From: G016234445 sp964438865
GTDB taxonomy: Bacteria > Chloroflexota > Dehalococcoidia > Tepidiformales > Tepidiformaceae
Direction of reading: 5' to 3'
Assembly (NCBI GenBank): GCA_964438865.1
Contig: CAYTMI010000006.1
Span: forward strand, 62,001-126,000
DNA: 64,000 nt
In this document: one piece after another, positions 26,374 to 35,273 of the stretch
Layout: the number at the start of each line of letters is the position of its first letter
Position numbering within the stretch: the first letter of the stretch is position 1
Made by a program: the position numbers and the translations under genes
Notes under the pieces: generated by a model
Seen by the model: only the letters and a program-made list of their open reading frames with translations
What the model was told of the DNA's origin: nothing
The model's database searches: none

Positions 26374-27100
26374 CCTCCACATCCACACGAGCGTCTCCGA
26401 CGGGATGGCATCGGTTGCCCGGGTGCTCGAACGCGCCGAGCACGAACTGGACCTCGACGTGATCGCGGTAACCGATCACGAAGATGCCGCCGGCGGACTC
26501 CGCGCACGGGAACTGGCGGCGCGCCGAGGCTACCGCGTCGAAGTCATTCCCGGGGCCGAGATCACGACCATCCAGGGCCATCTGCTCTGCCTCTTCATCG
26601 AAGACACCCCGAAGAGCTTCAGGTCGATCGAAGCGACCCTGGAGTGGGTACACGAACGCGGCGGCATGGCGGTCGTGCCCCACCCGGCGAGCTGGCTGAC
26701 GCGTTCGGTGAGCCGCCGCACGATCGACCGGATCTGCGCGCGTGCGGAAGCGGGCGTCACCTTCGACGCGATCGAGACCGCGAACCCCAGCCCGGCAGGC
26801 CGAGTCGCCCGGGAGCGGATGCGGGCGGCGAACCTCGCCTGGGGGCTACCGGAAACAGGGGGAAGCGACGCCCACCACCTGCCTCACCTGGGCACCGGCT
26901 GGACGGAGTTCCCGGCGGACGGCGCCGAGGGATTGCGCGCGGCCATCCTCGCCGGTACAACGCATGCGGCCATGTCCCGTTATCCTTCCGTGCGTGAGGT
27001 CGGCGTGACCCAGACCGCATTGGGACTGGCGTGGGGATATGCAGCGACGCCGCGCAAGATGCTGCGCGGGCTGCGGCGCTCCCCGGGAGGCGGCGAGTGA
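26354..27100 (+). CDS. PHP-domain metal-dependent phosphoesterase
   Basis: The 248-residue protein has ADLHIHTSVSDG, VTDHED, PHPASW and GGSDAHH, the PHP metal ligands in order. Relatives hydrolyse nucleotides, histidinol phosphate or cyclic phosphates. In this operon it may remove a phosphate from an inositol phosphate or from phosphatidylinositol phosphate; that is an inference. It overlaps its neighbours on both sides, by 20 and 4 bp. Confidence 0.82.
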   Translation: MAVAKADLHIHTSVSDGMASVARVLERAEHELDLDVIAVTDHEDAAGGLRARELAARRGYRVEVIPGAEITTIQGHLLCLFIEDTPKSFRSIEATLEWVHERGGMAVVPHPASWLTRSVSRRTIDRICARAEAGVTFDAIETANPSPAGRVARERMRAANLAWGLPETGGSDAHHLPHLGTGWTEFPADGAEGLRAAILAGTTHAAMSRYPSVREVGVTQTALGLAWGYAATPRKMLRGLRRSPGGGE

Positions 27101-28251
27101 AAATCGCCCTGGTGTCGCCCTATGATTGGTGCGTGGAGGGTGGCGTCAACAGCCACATCACCCACCTCGCCTCGGCATTCCGGCGCTGGGGACACGACGC
27201 GGTCGTCTTCGCACCGGCATCCCGGCCAGACGAGGTCAACGGCGAGGTCGTCGTGATGGGGAAACCGCGCCGGGTGCACGCCAGCGGTTCGGTCGCGCGA
27301 ATCAGCTTCGCCTGGAATCCGGGGGCGGTGAAGCGAGCGCTGGCGGAAGGCCAGTTCGACATCGTCCACCTGCACGAGCCGCTGATGCCCCTGCTTCCCT
27401 ATCACTTCCTGCGCTACTCGACCGCGGCGAACGTCGGCACCTTCCACGCGGCCAAGGAGGGCGGCAACCGCTTCTATGAATACACGCGGCCGCTCACCCG
27501 GCGATGGTTCCGGAAGCTCGACGGCAAGATCGCGGTGTCACCGGCGGCGGCCAGGCTGGTGAGCCGCTATTACGCCGGCTACTACAACATCATCCCCAAC
27601 GGCATCGAGTACGAGCACTTCGCCGGGCCAGTCGAGCCCCTGCCCGAGTTCATGGACGGCAAATGCAACCTCCTCTTCGTGGGGAGGCCGGAGAAGCGCA
27701 AGGGCCTGAAGTTCCTGCTCCGCGCCTACATCCGGCTCCAGGAGACCAACCCGAACTTCCGCCTGATCGTGGTCGGAGCCGGCGATTTCTCCCGCTACGA
27801 ACGGCTGATGCGCCCGTTCCCGGGCGTCGTCTTCCGCCCGAACGTCCCCTACGACGAACTCCCGCGCTATCACCGGAGCGCCGCGATCTTCGTATCGCCC
27901 GCGACGGGCAACGAAAGCCAGGGCATCGCACTGCTGGAGGCGATGGCCGCCGGGATGGCGGTCATCGCGAGCAACATCGAGGGCTTCGCCGGCGTGCTCA
28001 CCGACGAAGAGGAGGGAGTGCTCGTGCGGCCGAAGGATGACGAAGCCATCGCCGCGGCCGTCTCGCGGCTCGCCGGTGACGCCAGGCTGCGCGCCCGGCT
28101 GGGCGAGGCCGGGCAAGCCCGCGCTGCCCACTACAGCTGGGACAACGTCGCCCACCGGGTGCTTTCCTACTACGAACGGCTTCTCTACGAACGGCGCCAG
28201 GTGGCGGAGGTTTCGCGCGGCCGCTTGCTCGCGGCGGAGACGGCGGGATAG
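27097..28251 (+). CDS. GT4 glycosyltransferase, PimA-like
   Basis: A 384-residue GT-B enzyme with PYDWCVEGGVNSHI at the N-terminus (acceptor loop of PimA), FVGRPEKRKGLKFLL at the start of the donor domain, and ESQGIALLEAMAAG as the EX7E motif. PimA adds mannose from GDP-mannose to phosphatidylinositol. Placement between PHP, acyltransferase and CDP-alcohol genes supports a PI mannosyltransferase role. The GTG start overlaps the PHP stop. Sugar donor not proven. Confidence 0.85.
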   Translation: MKIALVSPYDWCVEGGVNSHITHLASAFRRWGHDAVVFAPASRPDEVNGEVVVMGKPRRVHASGSVARISFAWNPGAVKRALAEGQFDIVHLHEPLMPLLPYHFLRYSTAANVGTFHAAKEGGNRFYEYTRPLTRRWFRKLDGKIAVSPAAARLVSRYYAGYYNIIPNGIEYEHFAGPVEPLPEFMDGKCNLLFVGRPEKRKGLKFLLRAYIRLQETNPNFRLIVVGAGDFSRYERLMRPFPGVVFRPNVPYDELPRYHRSAAIFVSPATGNESQGIALLEAMAAGMAVIASNIEGFAGVLTDEEEGVLVRPKDDEAIAAAVSRLAGDARLRARLGEAGQARAAHYSWDNVAHRVLSYYERLLYERRQVAEVSRGRLLAAETAG

Positions 28252-28254
28252 CGA

Positions 28255-28860
28255 ATGCCACGCATCAACATCCTCCCGGGCACGACCCCGAAACGGCTGG
28301 CAGACCCGATTGGCCGCAGCGTCGCGCGTCTCGGGATCACCCCGAACATGGTCTCGGTCTTCGGTTTCGCCGGTAATGGGCTGGCGGCGTGGCTCATCAC
28401 CCGCGACCGGCTCCTGGCCGCGGGCATCGTCTATCTCGTCTTCAGCGCGCTCGACTTCGTGGACGGCGCCGTGGCCCGGGCGACGAACCAGGCGAGCCCC
28501 TACGGCGCTGTGCTCGATGCCATCCTCGACCGGTCGAGCGAGGCGATCGTGCTCATCGCCTGTGCCTGGTACTTCGGTGATCGCGGCGAGAACGTCCAGG
28601 CCGGCGTCACCTACGCCGCGCTCTTCGGCAGCGTGGCCGTGAGCTACATGCGGGCGCGGGCCGAGGTGATGGGGCTTTCGATGCGCGAAGGGCTGTTCCG
28701 GCGGCAGGAACGGGTGGTGTTGCTGGGCGCCGGGCTGCTGTTCAACGGGCTCACGGCCGTGATCTGGCCCCTCGCCATCCTTGCGAACCTGACGGCCCTC
28801 CAGCGGTTCTACCTGATCTGGAAGGGCCTGCGGGACGCACCGGCTGACGCCTCAGCCTAG
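28255..28860 (+). CDS. CDP-alcohol phosphatidyltransferase (PI/PI-phosphate synthase candidate)
   Basis: The 201-residue membrane enzyme has the complete CDP-alcohol motif: D67, D70-G71, A74-R75, G84, D88, D92. It joins CDP-diacylglycerol to an alcohol. With inositol-3-phosphate synthase at the head of the operon the likely alcohol is inositol phosphate or inositol, as in actinobacterial PgsA1. Starts 3 bp after the glycosyltransferase and overlaps the convergent peptidase gene by 4 bp. Confidence 0.88.
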   Translation: MPRINILPGTTPKRLADPIGRSVARLGITPNMVSVFGFAGNGLAAWLITRDRLLAAGIVYLVFSALDFVDGAVARATNQASPYGAVLDAILDRSSEAIVLIACAWYFGDRGENVQAGVTYAALFGSVAVSYMRARAEVMGLSMREGLFRRQERVVLLGAGLLFNGLTAVIWPLAILANLTALQRFYLIWKGLRDAPADASA

Positions 28861-30242
28861 CCGGGCCGCTCGTCGCTACCGTCCGAGCCGGGAGTCTGAG
28901 CGGCCGCCGCAGCCTTCGCGCGATTCTGGGCGAGCAACTGGGACAACAGGAAGAGCATGACCGCCACCAGCGCGAACAGCACGGCGGCGCCAATCACCCC
29001 AAGCACGATGAGGTTGCTGTTGCCGTCGTCACCGGCGTCCTGCTGGGACGCGGCGCGGGGCCGGGACGTCGCGGTTGCGGTTGCGGCGGACGACTGCGGG
29101 CGCTGGGTTGGCGCGACGGTGGGGTTCGTCCTCGGCGCCGATCCGACGGCCTTGAGGAAGTTGGTCTCGAAAGTGGCCATGTCGAACCCGTACGTGTCCT
29201 TCAGCGCCTGGTCGAAGCGGGTTCCCTTCTTGATGTTCGCGAAAAACTGGGCGAACCGGGGAGCCCCGCCCGTGTCGATGAGGTACTTCACCATCGCGTA
29301 AGCCTGGCCATAGAAGACGTTCACGGTCGAGGCATCAGACGACGCGACGGCCATCGTCGTGAACGGGAGGAGCCGATTCGCCTTCGCCGCCGACTGGAAA
29401 GGCCCAACGTAATCGTCCCCGGGCTCCGACTGGGCGTAGACGGCGGCGCCTTCGTCCAGCCAGGATGGCAGCTTGCCAAGCGGGCCCTCACCGGCCGCCT
29501 GGTTGAGGATGTGTCCGAATTCGTGCCGGAGGGTGTCTGTACGGTCGTTCGTCCCGCACGACTGGGGGATGACGAGCACCACCTCGGAGCTGACCTTCGA
29601 ACCACAGGTGACGACGGCAGCGTCGAAGGTTGCACCGCTCCCCGGCTTGGCTTTCTCCAGCTCCGATTCGACCGCGAAAAGCATGACCTTCACGGGGAGC
29701 TGCTTCAGGGTCACGTTGAGCAACTGTTTACCGACCCGGTCGTAGGTGTCAGCGCCGGCAGCAAGGTAGGACTCGGCGAGCGGTTTGCGGTTGCCGTAGT
29801 AGTAGACGGTCATGAAGTCGTTGCTGACCGATTCCCACTGGTGGTCCGGGGGCAGGTAGAAGTACTTCTCGGCCGGGGTCGTGGAGGTCTTGCCGTCGGC
29901 GGTCGTGATCTCCCAGTGGTAGGTGAACTGCGTGCCGACCGGGACGTAGGCGTTGCCAGTGTTGGTGTCGACCGAGACCTGGAGCGACACGGTCTTGCCG
30001 GCCGTGAACTCCTTTGGCTTGCCAATGGCGCCGGCGCCTCTGCCGGAGAGTGAGAAGCTGAGCGAAACGTCGGTGATATCGCTGTCGCTCTTCGCTTCGA
30101 GCTTGAAGGTCAGCGACTTCGGGTAGCCGTTTTCCACGGTCGAGGAGACGACCGTCGCATCGGCGGCGGCGGGGGCGGCGCCGTGGAGCAGGAACACGGC
30201 CGCGACGAAGAGTGCGGCACCGAGGACCAGGGGACGGCTCAT
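28857..30242 (-). CDS. Membrane-anchored peptidase MA-like metallohydrolase
   Basis: The 461-residue protein has a signal peptide (LVLGAALFVAAVFLLHGAAPAAA), a strand-rich N-domain, then HEFGH at 240-244 and WLDEG at 261-265, the zinc site of gluzincins of the peptidase MA type. A Thr/Ala-rich linker and one membrane helix (LIVLGVIGAAVLFALVAVMLF) close the protein, so the catalytic part is outside the cell. ATG 30242 overlaps the prfB stop (ATGA), so it is coupled to prfB. Confidence 0.8.
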   Translation of the reverse strand: MSRPLVLGAALFVAAVFLLHGAAPAAADATVVSSTVENGYPKSLTFKLEAKSDSDITDVSLSFSLSGRGAGAIGKPKEFTAGKTVSLQVSVDTNTGNAYVPVGTQFTYHWEITTADGKTSTTPAEKYFYLPPDHQWESVSNDFMTVYYYGNRKPLAESYLAAGADTYDRVGKQLLNVTLKQLPVKVMLFAVESELEKAKPGSGATFDAAVVTCGSKVSSEVVLVIPQSCGTNDRTDTLRHEFGHILNQAAGEGPLGKLPSWLDEGAAVYAQSEPGDDYVGPFQSAAKANRLLPFTTMAVASSDASTVNVFYGQAYAMVKYLIDTGGAPRFAQFFANIKKGTRFDQALKDTYGFDMATFETNFLKAVGSAPRTNPTVAPTQRPQSSAATATATSRPRAASQQDAGDDGNSNLIVLGVIGAAVLFALVAVMLFLLSQLLAQNRAKAAAAAQTPGSDGSDERPG

Positions 30243-31343
30243 GCTTCCTCGCCAACCCGGGATTTGAGATAGGCCTCCATGAAGCCGTCGAGCCCGCCGT
30301 CGAGGACCGCGGTCGTGTCGCTGGTCTCGAAGCCGGTGCGCAGGTCCTTCACCATCTTATACGGGTGGAGGACGTAGTTACGGATCTGACTTCCGAAGGC
30401 CATGTCGACATGCTGGCCCTTTAACCGCGCCTTTTCCTCCTCGCGGCGGTTGAGCTCGATCTCGAGCAGGCGGGATTCGAGCACCTTCATCGCGCTCTCG
30501 CGGTTGCGGCCCTGGGAGCGCTCGTTCTGGCAGGTGACTACGATCCCCGTGGGGATATGGGTGAGGCGGACGGCGGTCGAGTTCTTCTGCACGTTCTGGC
30601 CCCCGGCGCCGCTCGAGCGGAAGACATCGACCCGCACGTCGTCGGGATTCACGGTCACCTCACCCATGGATTCGACTTCGGGGAGGACTTCCACCTTCGC
30701 GAAGCTCGTGTGGCGTGCGTGCGAAGAATCAAAGGGAGACTGCCGGACGAGGCGGTGGACGCCGCGTTCGCTCTGGAGGTAGCCGTACGCGTAGGGCCCG
30801 GCGATCTCGATGGTCGCGCTCTTGATCCCGGCTTCTTCGCCCTCGGCGACGTCGAGGACCTCGGTGCCATAGCCCCGGCGTTCGGCCCAGCGAAGATACA
30901 TGCGGAAGAGCATCTCTGCCCAGTCCTGTGACTCGGTCCCGCCGGCGCCCGCGTGGACCGCGAGGATAGCGCTGCGCTGGTCGTATTCGCCGGAGAGCTG
31001 CAACTCGAACTCGCGGGCCTGCAGTTCCTTCTCCAGAGCGGCGAGGTCCTGTTCGGCAGCGGGCGCGATCGATTCGTCGCCTTCCGCGATGGCAAGCGTG
31101 ACGAGTTCCGCGAGATCGCGGGCGCGGCGTTCGAGCCCACGCCAGGTGGCCGCGTGGTCGCGCGCGGCCGAGAGCCGCTGCATGACGTCGCGCGCGGCAT
31201 CCGCGTCGTCCCAGAAGGATGGGCCGGAGGACTTCGCTTCGAGGTCGGTTACGAGCGCTTCGTTGGAAGCGACGTCAAAGGCGCACCAGGAGGTCAGAGA
31301 TGCGGGCGAGCGCGTCGTTGGCGCCGGAAAGCAGTTCTTGCAT
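30239..31343 (-). CDS. prfB: Peptide chain release factor 2 with programmed +1 frameshift
   Basis: RF2 ends translation at UGA and UAA. Frame zero starts at ATG 31343 (MQELLSG) and reads CTT TGA C at 31280-31274. A +1 slip on CTT bypasses the TGA and joins the long frame, giving 367 residues. The slip site CTTTGAC is the classical RF2 autoregulation site. SPF (anticodon-like tripeptide) and GAGGQNVQ (GGQ) are present. GACACT lies 7 nt before the ATG, a possible leaderless promoter. Confidence 0.93.
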
Positions 31344-31410
31344 ACCGATCAGTGTCCCAGAACGGGGCTGTAGGCGCGAGGATTCCGGCCCTTGGGGACG
31401 CTGGTGGAGC

Positions 31411-31416
31411 TATAGT
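31411..31416 (+). promoter_or_regulatory. -10 box TATAGT
   Basis: TATAGT is followed by 7 nt and a GTG at 31424, which opens a 48-codon frame that ends on the start of the siroheme gene. Confidence 0.5.
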
Positions 31417-31423
31417 GATGGGC

Positions 31424-31570
31424 GTGCCAACGACTCGGACCAACTCCGTCTCCGCTTGCGGCAGAAATGTCCATACCGTTGACCATTCGTCGGCCTTTAC
31501 CATACCAGTGATGCTGCTTCCTTTTGAAAACCAACGAGACGCGCGTCCCCGGTGGCTGCCGTGGGACTGA
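31424..31570 (+). CDS. Possible leaderless upstream ORF, 48 residues
   Basis: From GTG 31424 a 48-codon frame runs to a TGA whose last base is the A of the downstream ATG (TGATG). The position behind TATAGT and the overlap fit a translated leader that couples to the siroheme gene. Base composition is lower in GC than the neighbours and rare codons (AGA, ATA) occur, so it may not encode a stable protein. Confidence 0.3.
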   Translation: MPTTRTNSVSACGRNVHTVDHSSAFTIPVMLLPFENQRDARPRWLPWD

Positions 31571-32019
31571 TGATCGACCTCCAGCCATCGCTCGGCCGGG
31601 CCCTTGTCGTGGGCGGGGGGAAGGTGGGTGCGCGCAAGGTACAGGCCTTGGTGGACGCGGGATTCGCGGTGACGGTGGTAGCGCCGGAGATTCAACCGGC
31701 GATCGAGGCTCTCGCCGGCGTCACGATCCGAAGGCGTATGTTCTTTCCCGCAGACCTCGATGGGCACGCCCTCGTCTTCGCCTGCACGGATTCCCGCGAC
31801 GTGAACCGCGCCGTCGGCGAACTGGCGCGGGCGGCGGGCATCCCGGTCAACGTCACCGACAGGCAGGAAGAGAGCAGCTTCTTTTCCACCGCGACCGTGC
31901 AGGGGCCGGACTGGCGCGTGGGCGTTTCCACCGGCGGCCGTGACCCCGGCCTGGCGAAGCGACTGCGCGACCTGCTCGCCGAACATCTCGACGCCGACCC
32001 TGTGCCCGGGGAAGACTGA
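31570..32019 (+). CDS. Precorrin-2 dehydrogenase-like siroheme protein
   Basis: The 149-residue protein is the NAD-binding part of Met8/CysG-N: GRALVVGGGKVGARKVQALVDAG, then LVFACTDSRDVN and NVTDRQEESSFFSTA. The enzyme oxidises precorrin-2 to sirohydrochlorin and may insert iron. It lacks most of the C-terminal dimerisation part, a common short form. ATG 31570 is favoured by the coupling overlap, while GTG 31552 is also possible. Confidence 0.85.
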   Translation: MIDLQPSLGRALVVGGGKVGARKVQALVDAGFAVTVVAPEIQPAIEALAGVTIRRRMFFPADLDGHALVFACTDSRDVNRAVGELARAAGIPVNVTDRQEESSFFSTATVQGPDWRVGVSTGGRDPGLAKRLRDLLAEHLDADPVPGED

Positions 32020-32047
32020 CCTGGCCCCGCCGTGGTCCCACGGGAGC

Positions 32048-32839
32048 CTACGGTTTCGCCGCTGCCCGTTCCGCCGCCTGGAGCCGCGCCAGCATCAGCA
32101 GCTCGCGGTCGTTGTAAGTCACCTGGGCAGGCACCATCAACTGGGCGAGCGCGGCCGTCGCGGACTTCGTCAGGGCGAGCGCCATCGGGTCCATCGAAAG
32201 CAGCCGGGCGGCGAGCGACCGGGCGCGCGGGAGCAGTTCGTCGTCGGGCACGACATGGTTGACGAAGCCCCAGCGCAGGGCGTCGTCGGCCGTGAACCGC
32301 TCACAGGCCATGACCAGCTCCTTCGTCCGGGCCGGCCCGAGTTCGCGCATGAGCCGGGGGAGCGCGTTCCAGGTCAGGGGGATGTTCAGCTCCACTTCCG
32401 GGATGGAGAACCAGGCCGACTGCGCGGCGAGCCGCATATCGACGCACGCCGCCCAGACGACTCCGCCGCCAATGGTGAGCCCGTTGATGGCGCCAATCGT
32501 GACCTGATCCAGGCTTTCCAGCGCGGCCGACGAGCGGTTCCCCGCGGTCGCGCGCAGCCGCTCCTCCAGTTGATTCGCCGAGCGCGGAAGGGCCGGCGCA
32601 TTCCGTTCGGCGCCGGGTTCGCGTGGCGAGCGGCCGAGATCAGCGCCGGCGGAGAACGCGCGACCGGCGCCGGTGAGGATGACCACGCGCGCTTCGGCGT
32701 CGTCCTGGAGCTGGCGGCAGACCTCCTGCATCTCGGCGTGCATCGTGAGGTTGATGGCGTTCAGCTTCTCCGGGCGGTTCAGCGTCAGCGTCACCAGCCC
32801 CGGCAGTTCGGTGTCCCGTTCGACCAGCAATGTCTCCAT
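32048..32839 (-). CDS. Enoyl-CoA hydratase/isomerase family protein
   Basis: A 263-residue crotonase-fold protein: VTLTLNRPEKLNAINLTMH, then GAGRAFSAGADL for the first oxyanion half and INGLTIGGGVVWAACVDMRLA for the second. The usual catalytic glutamates sit in PEVELNIPL, with one Glu aligned. Substrate unknown. It starts 1 bp after the stop of the ammonia-lyase gene, so both are in one operon. Confidence 0.88.
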   Translation of the reverse strand: METLLVERDTELPGLVTLTLNRPEKLNAINLTMHAEMQEVCRQLQDDAEARVVILTGAGRAFSAGADLGRSPREPGAERNAPALPRSANQLEERLRATAGNRSSAALESLDQVTIGAINGLTIGGGVVWAACVDMRLAAQSAWFSIPEVELNIPLTWNALPRLMRELGPARTKELVMACERFTADDALRWGFVNHVVPDDELLPRARSLAARLLSMDPMALALTKSATAALAQLMVPAQVTYNDRELLMLARLQAAERAAAKP

Positions 32840-32840
32840 C

Positions 32841-34019
32841 TCAGGCTCTCCTTCGTGCTCTCACCGAATCCGGGCTCTCGCCGACCAGCCGGGCATACAT
32901 CTCCGGGTCGGTCGCGCCTTCGGTCGAAATCACCAGCGCCGACGCCTGGGGACCGATGGCCAGCCGCTCGCGAGCTTCGGCAGCGCCGTCCCCGTTGAGA
33001 AGTTCGAGCAGGCCACCAAGGCCCGATGCGCCGGTCTCGCCGGAAACGACGCCTTCGGCCGCCAGTCGCCGCATCGCTTCGATCGACCGCCCGTCTCCGA
33101 GTTCGATGAGGGCGGCGATGCCGTCGCGCATGGCCGGCCAGGCGACTTGCGACGGTGTCCCGCAGTTCAGCCCGGCCATGATCGAATCCTGAGGCCCTGA
33201 CACGGAGACCATCCCGCCAGCCTCGACGGACTCCATGACACACGCGGCGCCGACGGGTTCGACGCCGACCAGGGTTGCCCTGCGCGAGGCAGGCAGCGAG
33301 GCCGAGCGGTAGTGGCCGGCAACCGCAGCCGCCAACGCGCCCACGCCGATCTGGACCATCACCAGCGACGGGGGCGGCGCGCCCGCGGCGGCGAGAGCAT
33401 CGTCCACCTCGAGCAGGATGGTTGAATACCCTTCCGCGACGAAGGTGGGGATAGTGGTGTACCCGTCCCAGGAGGTGTCTGAGACCACGGTGCAGGCCGG
33501 GCCCGCCTCGGCCTTCGCGCGCTCCACGGCGTCGTCGTAGCTGCCGTCGACCAACGTCACGGCGGCGCCTTCGGACTGGATGCCGTCGATGCGGGCGGCC
33601 GCGGTCCCGGCAGGGACGAAGATCCTCGCGTCGAAGCCGAAGAGCCGGGCGACGCGGGCAACAGCGCGGCCGTGGTTGCCATCGGTCGCGGTGGCGAGCG
33701 TCATCGGGCGCAGCGGTGCGAAGGTGGCGCGGAGGTCGTCGAGCGTGGCCCAGCACGGTTCGCCGCCGAGACGGGCACTCATTTCGCGGTAGACGGCCCA
33801 CGATGCGCCGAGCACCTTGAACGCTGGCAGCCCAAAGCGCGAGGATTCGTCCTTCAGCCAGAGGTGGGCGATACCCAGGTCCGCGGCGAGCGATGGGAGA
33901 GGGACCAGGGGCGACGGCGCATACCTCGGGAGCCTGCGGTGGAACTCGCGGGGGCCGTCGCCGGGCAGGGGGATCTCGAGCGCGGGCTGCAGGTGCGGGT
34001 TGAAGACGACGCGGGTCAT
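32841..34019 (-). CDS. Diaminopropionate ammonia-lyase-like PLP enzyme
   Basis: A 392-residue fold type II PLP protein. SRFGLPAFKVLGAS carries the PLP lysine in the context typical of diaminopropionate ammonia-lyase (YgeX), and ATDGNHGRAVA binds the cofactor phosphate region. The family releases pyruvate and ammonia from 2,3-diaminopropionate. ATG 34019 has no clear ribosome site. Confidence 0.82.
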   Translation of the reverse strand: MTRVVFNPHLQPALEIPLPGDGPREFHRRLPRYAPSPLVPLPSLAADLGIAHLWLKDESSRFGLPAFKVLGASWAVYREMSARLGGEPCWATLDDLRATFAPLRPMTLATATDGNHGRAVARVARLFGFDARIFVPAGTAAARIDGIQSEGAAVTLVDGSYDDAVERAKAEAGPACTVVSDTSWDGYTTIPTFVAEGYSTILLEVDDALAAAGAPPPSLVMVQIGVGALAAAVAGHYRSASLPASRRATLVGVEPVGAACVMESVEAGGMVSVSGPQDSIMAGLNCGTPSQVAWPAMRDGIAALIELGDGRSIEAMRRLAAEGVVSGETGASGLGGLLELLNGDGAAEARERLAIGPQASALVISTEGATDPEMYARLVGESPDSVRARRRA

Positions 34020-34073
34020 CCGGGCGCCATGCCTCTCACGCCGTGGCCCCGATCAGGCTTCGGCCACCGGGCA

Positions 34074-34538
34074 TCAATAGCGGCCACCGAGCTTGGAGTG
34101 GTCCCAGCTGTAGACCTCGACGGGGTCGACGCGGACCACGGTGCGCTTGGAGGCGACGGCGAGGGCGGCCTCCGGCGTCTCCATGGGCGCGGGGATGCCG
34201 TTGTACTTTTCGCCCACCATGCCCATGACCTTCGCGGAAAAGGGCGCGTCGTCGAGGAGCGTTGCTTCGCCTTCGATGACCATTCCGCGGAGTTCGGAGT
34301 ACCCCTTCCCGGCTTCGAGCATCACCGAGATCTTGGGGTTGCGGCGAAGGTTGAGGATCTTCTGGCTCTTGCGGAACGTGGTGAAGTGGACCTTCCCATC
34401 GATGATCACGTACCACATGGCGACGAGGTGGGGGTACCCCTTCGGCCCGATGGACGCCACCTGGAGGGTCCAACTGTCGTTCAGGAACCGTTCCTGCTCT
34501 TCGGCGGTGAGGGCGATGGATGTGCGGCGGCTGGGCAA
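34074..34538 (-). CDS. PNPOx-fold F420-type oxidoreductase
   Basis: A 154-residue split-barrel protein: WTLQVASIGPKGYPHLVAMW and FRKSQKILNLRRNPKISVML are typical of the pyridoxamine-oxidase-like families that use F420 or FMN. Substrate unknown. The TTG start at 34538 has GGGAGA about 8 nt upstream. Confidence 0.8.
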   Translation of the reverse strand: MPSRRTSIALTAEEQERFLNDSWTLQVASIGPKGYPHLVAMWYVIIDGKVHFTTFRKSQKILNLRRNPKISVMLEAGKGYSELRGMVIEGEATLLDDAPFSAKVMGMVGEKYNGIPAPMETPEAALAVASKRTVVRVDPVEVYSWDHSKLGGRY

Positions 34539-34646
34539 AGCGGTGTCTCCCGGGGGTGTTCGAGTGTGTGCAGTTCGATTCTAGAGGCGGGACCGGCGGC
34601 GCGCATGCGGGTGTAAGATCGCCGGGATTTCCGAGAGGGGTGAACC

Positions 34647-35273
34647 ATGGACGAGGAGAACAGCCCGTTCCACGAAGGCGAGCGCGAGGTGCAGCGGCGG
34701 ATGGACACCACCCGGCTCGCGGACAAGGTTTCGAGCGTCACCTTCCACGACTTCATCAGCGACGGCGACCGGGCGTTCATCGAGCGCATGGACATGTTCT
34801 TCCTCGCCACGGGCGACGCCGACGGCAACCTCGACTGTTCGTACAAGGGCGGGGACCCGGGCTTCGTTCGCGTGCTGGACGAAACCACGCTGGCCTTTCC
34901 GATCTACGACGGGAACGGGATGTACATGAGCACTGGCAACATCGTCGAACACAGCAAGGTCGGGATGCTGTTCATCGACTGGGAGAACCAGTGGCGGATG
35001 CGGCTGAATGGCTCGGCCACGGTCAACTTTGACGACCCGCTGATGGCCGAATACCCGGGGGCGCAGTTCATCGTCAGGGTCCGGGCGGAGAACATTTTTC
35101 CGAACTGCCCCCGCTACATCCACAAGATGGAGCTGGTCGAACGGTCCGTCTTCGTGCCGAGGGCAGAGGCCGAAACGCCGGACCCTGATTGGAAAGATCA
35201 CTTCGAAGACGCGCTCTCCGATTCCGAGAAGGCGCGCCGGGCCGCGAAGAAAGGCCAGCCGGCGGCCCCATGA
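34647..35273 (+). CDS. Pyridoxamine 5'-phosphate oxidase-like protein
   Basis: This 208-residue flavin split-barrel protein has RAFIERMDMFFLATGDADG and the LAFPIYDGNGMYMSTGNI segment of the general stress-protein-like group. ATG 34647 has GAGAGGGGTG upstream, and a TAAGAT -10 box lies at about 34614-34619. Its stop overlaps the PPK2 start (ATGA). Role unknown, possibly redox detoxification. Confidence 0.8.
   Translation: MDEENSPFHEGEREVQRRMDTTRLADKVSSVTFHDFISDGDRAFIERMDMFFLATGDADGNLDCSYKGGDPGFVRVLDETTLAFPIYDGNGMYMSTGNIVEHSKVGMLFIDWENQWRMRLNGSATVNFDDPLMAEYPGAQFIVRVRAENIFPNCPRYIHKMELVERSVFVPRAEAETPDPDWKDHFEDALSDSEKARRAAKKGQPAAP

Noticed and set aside
31275..31277. Frameshift error or pseudogene in prfB
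   Set aside because: The in-frame TGA lies in CTTTGAC at the usual codon and is the known regulatory slip site.
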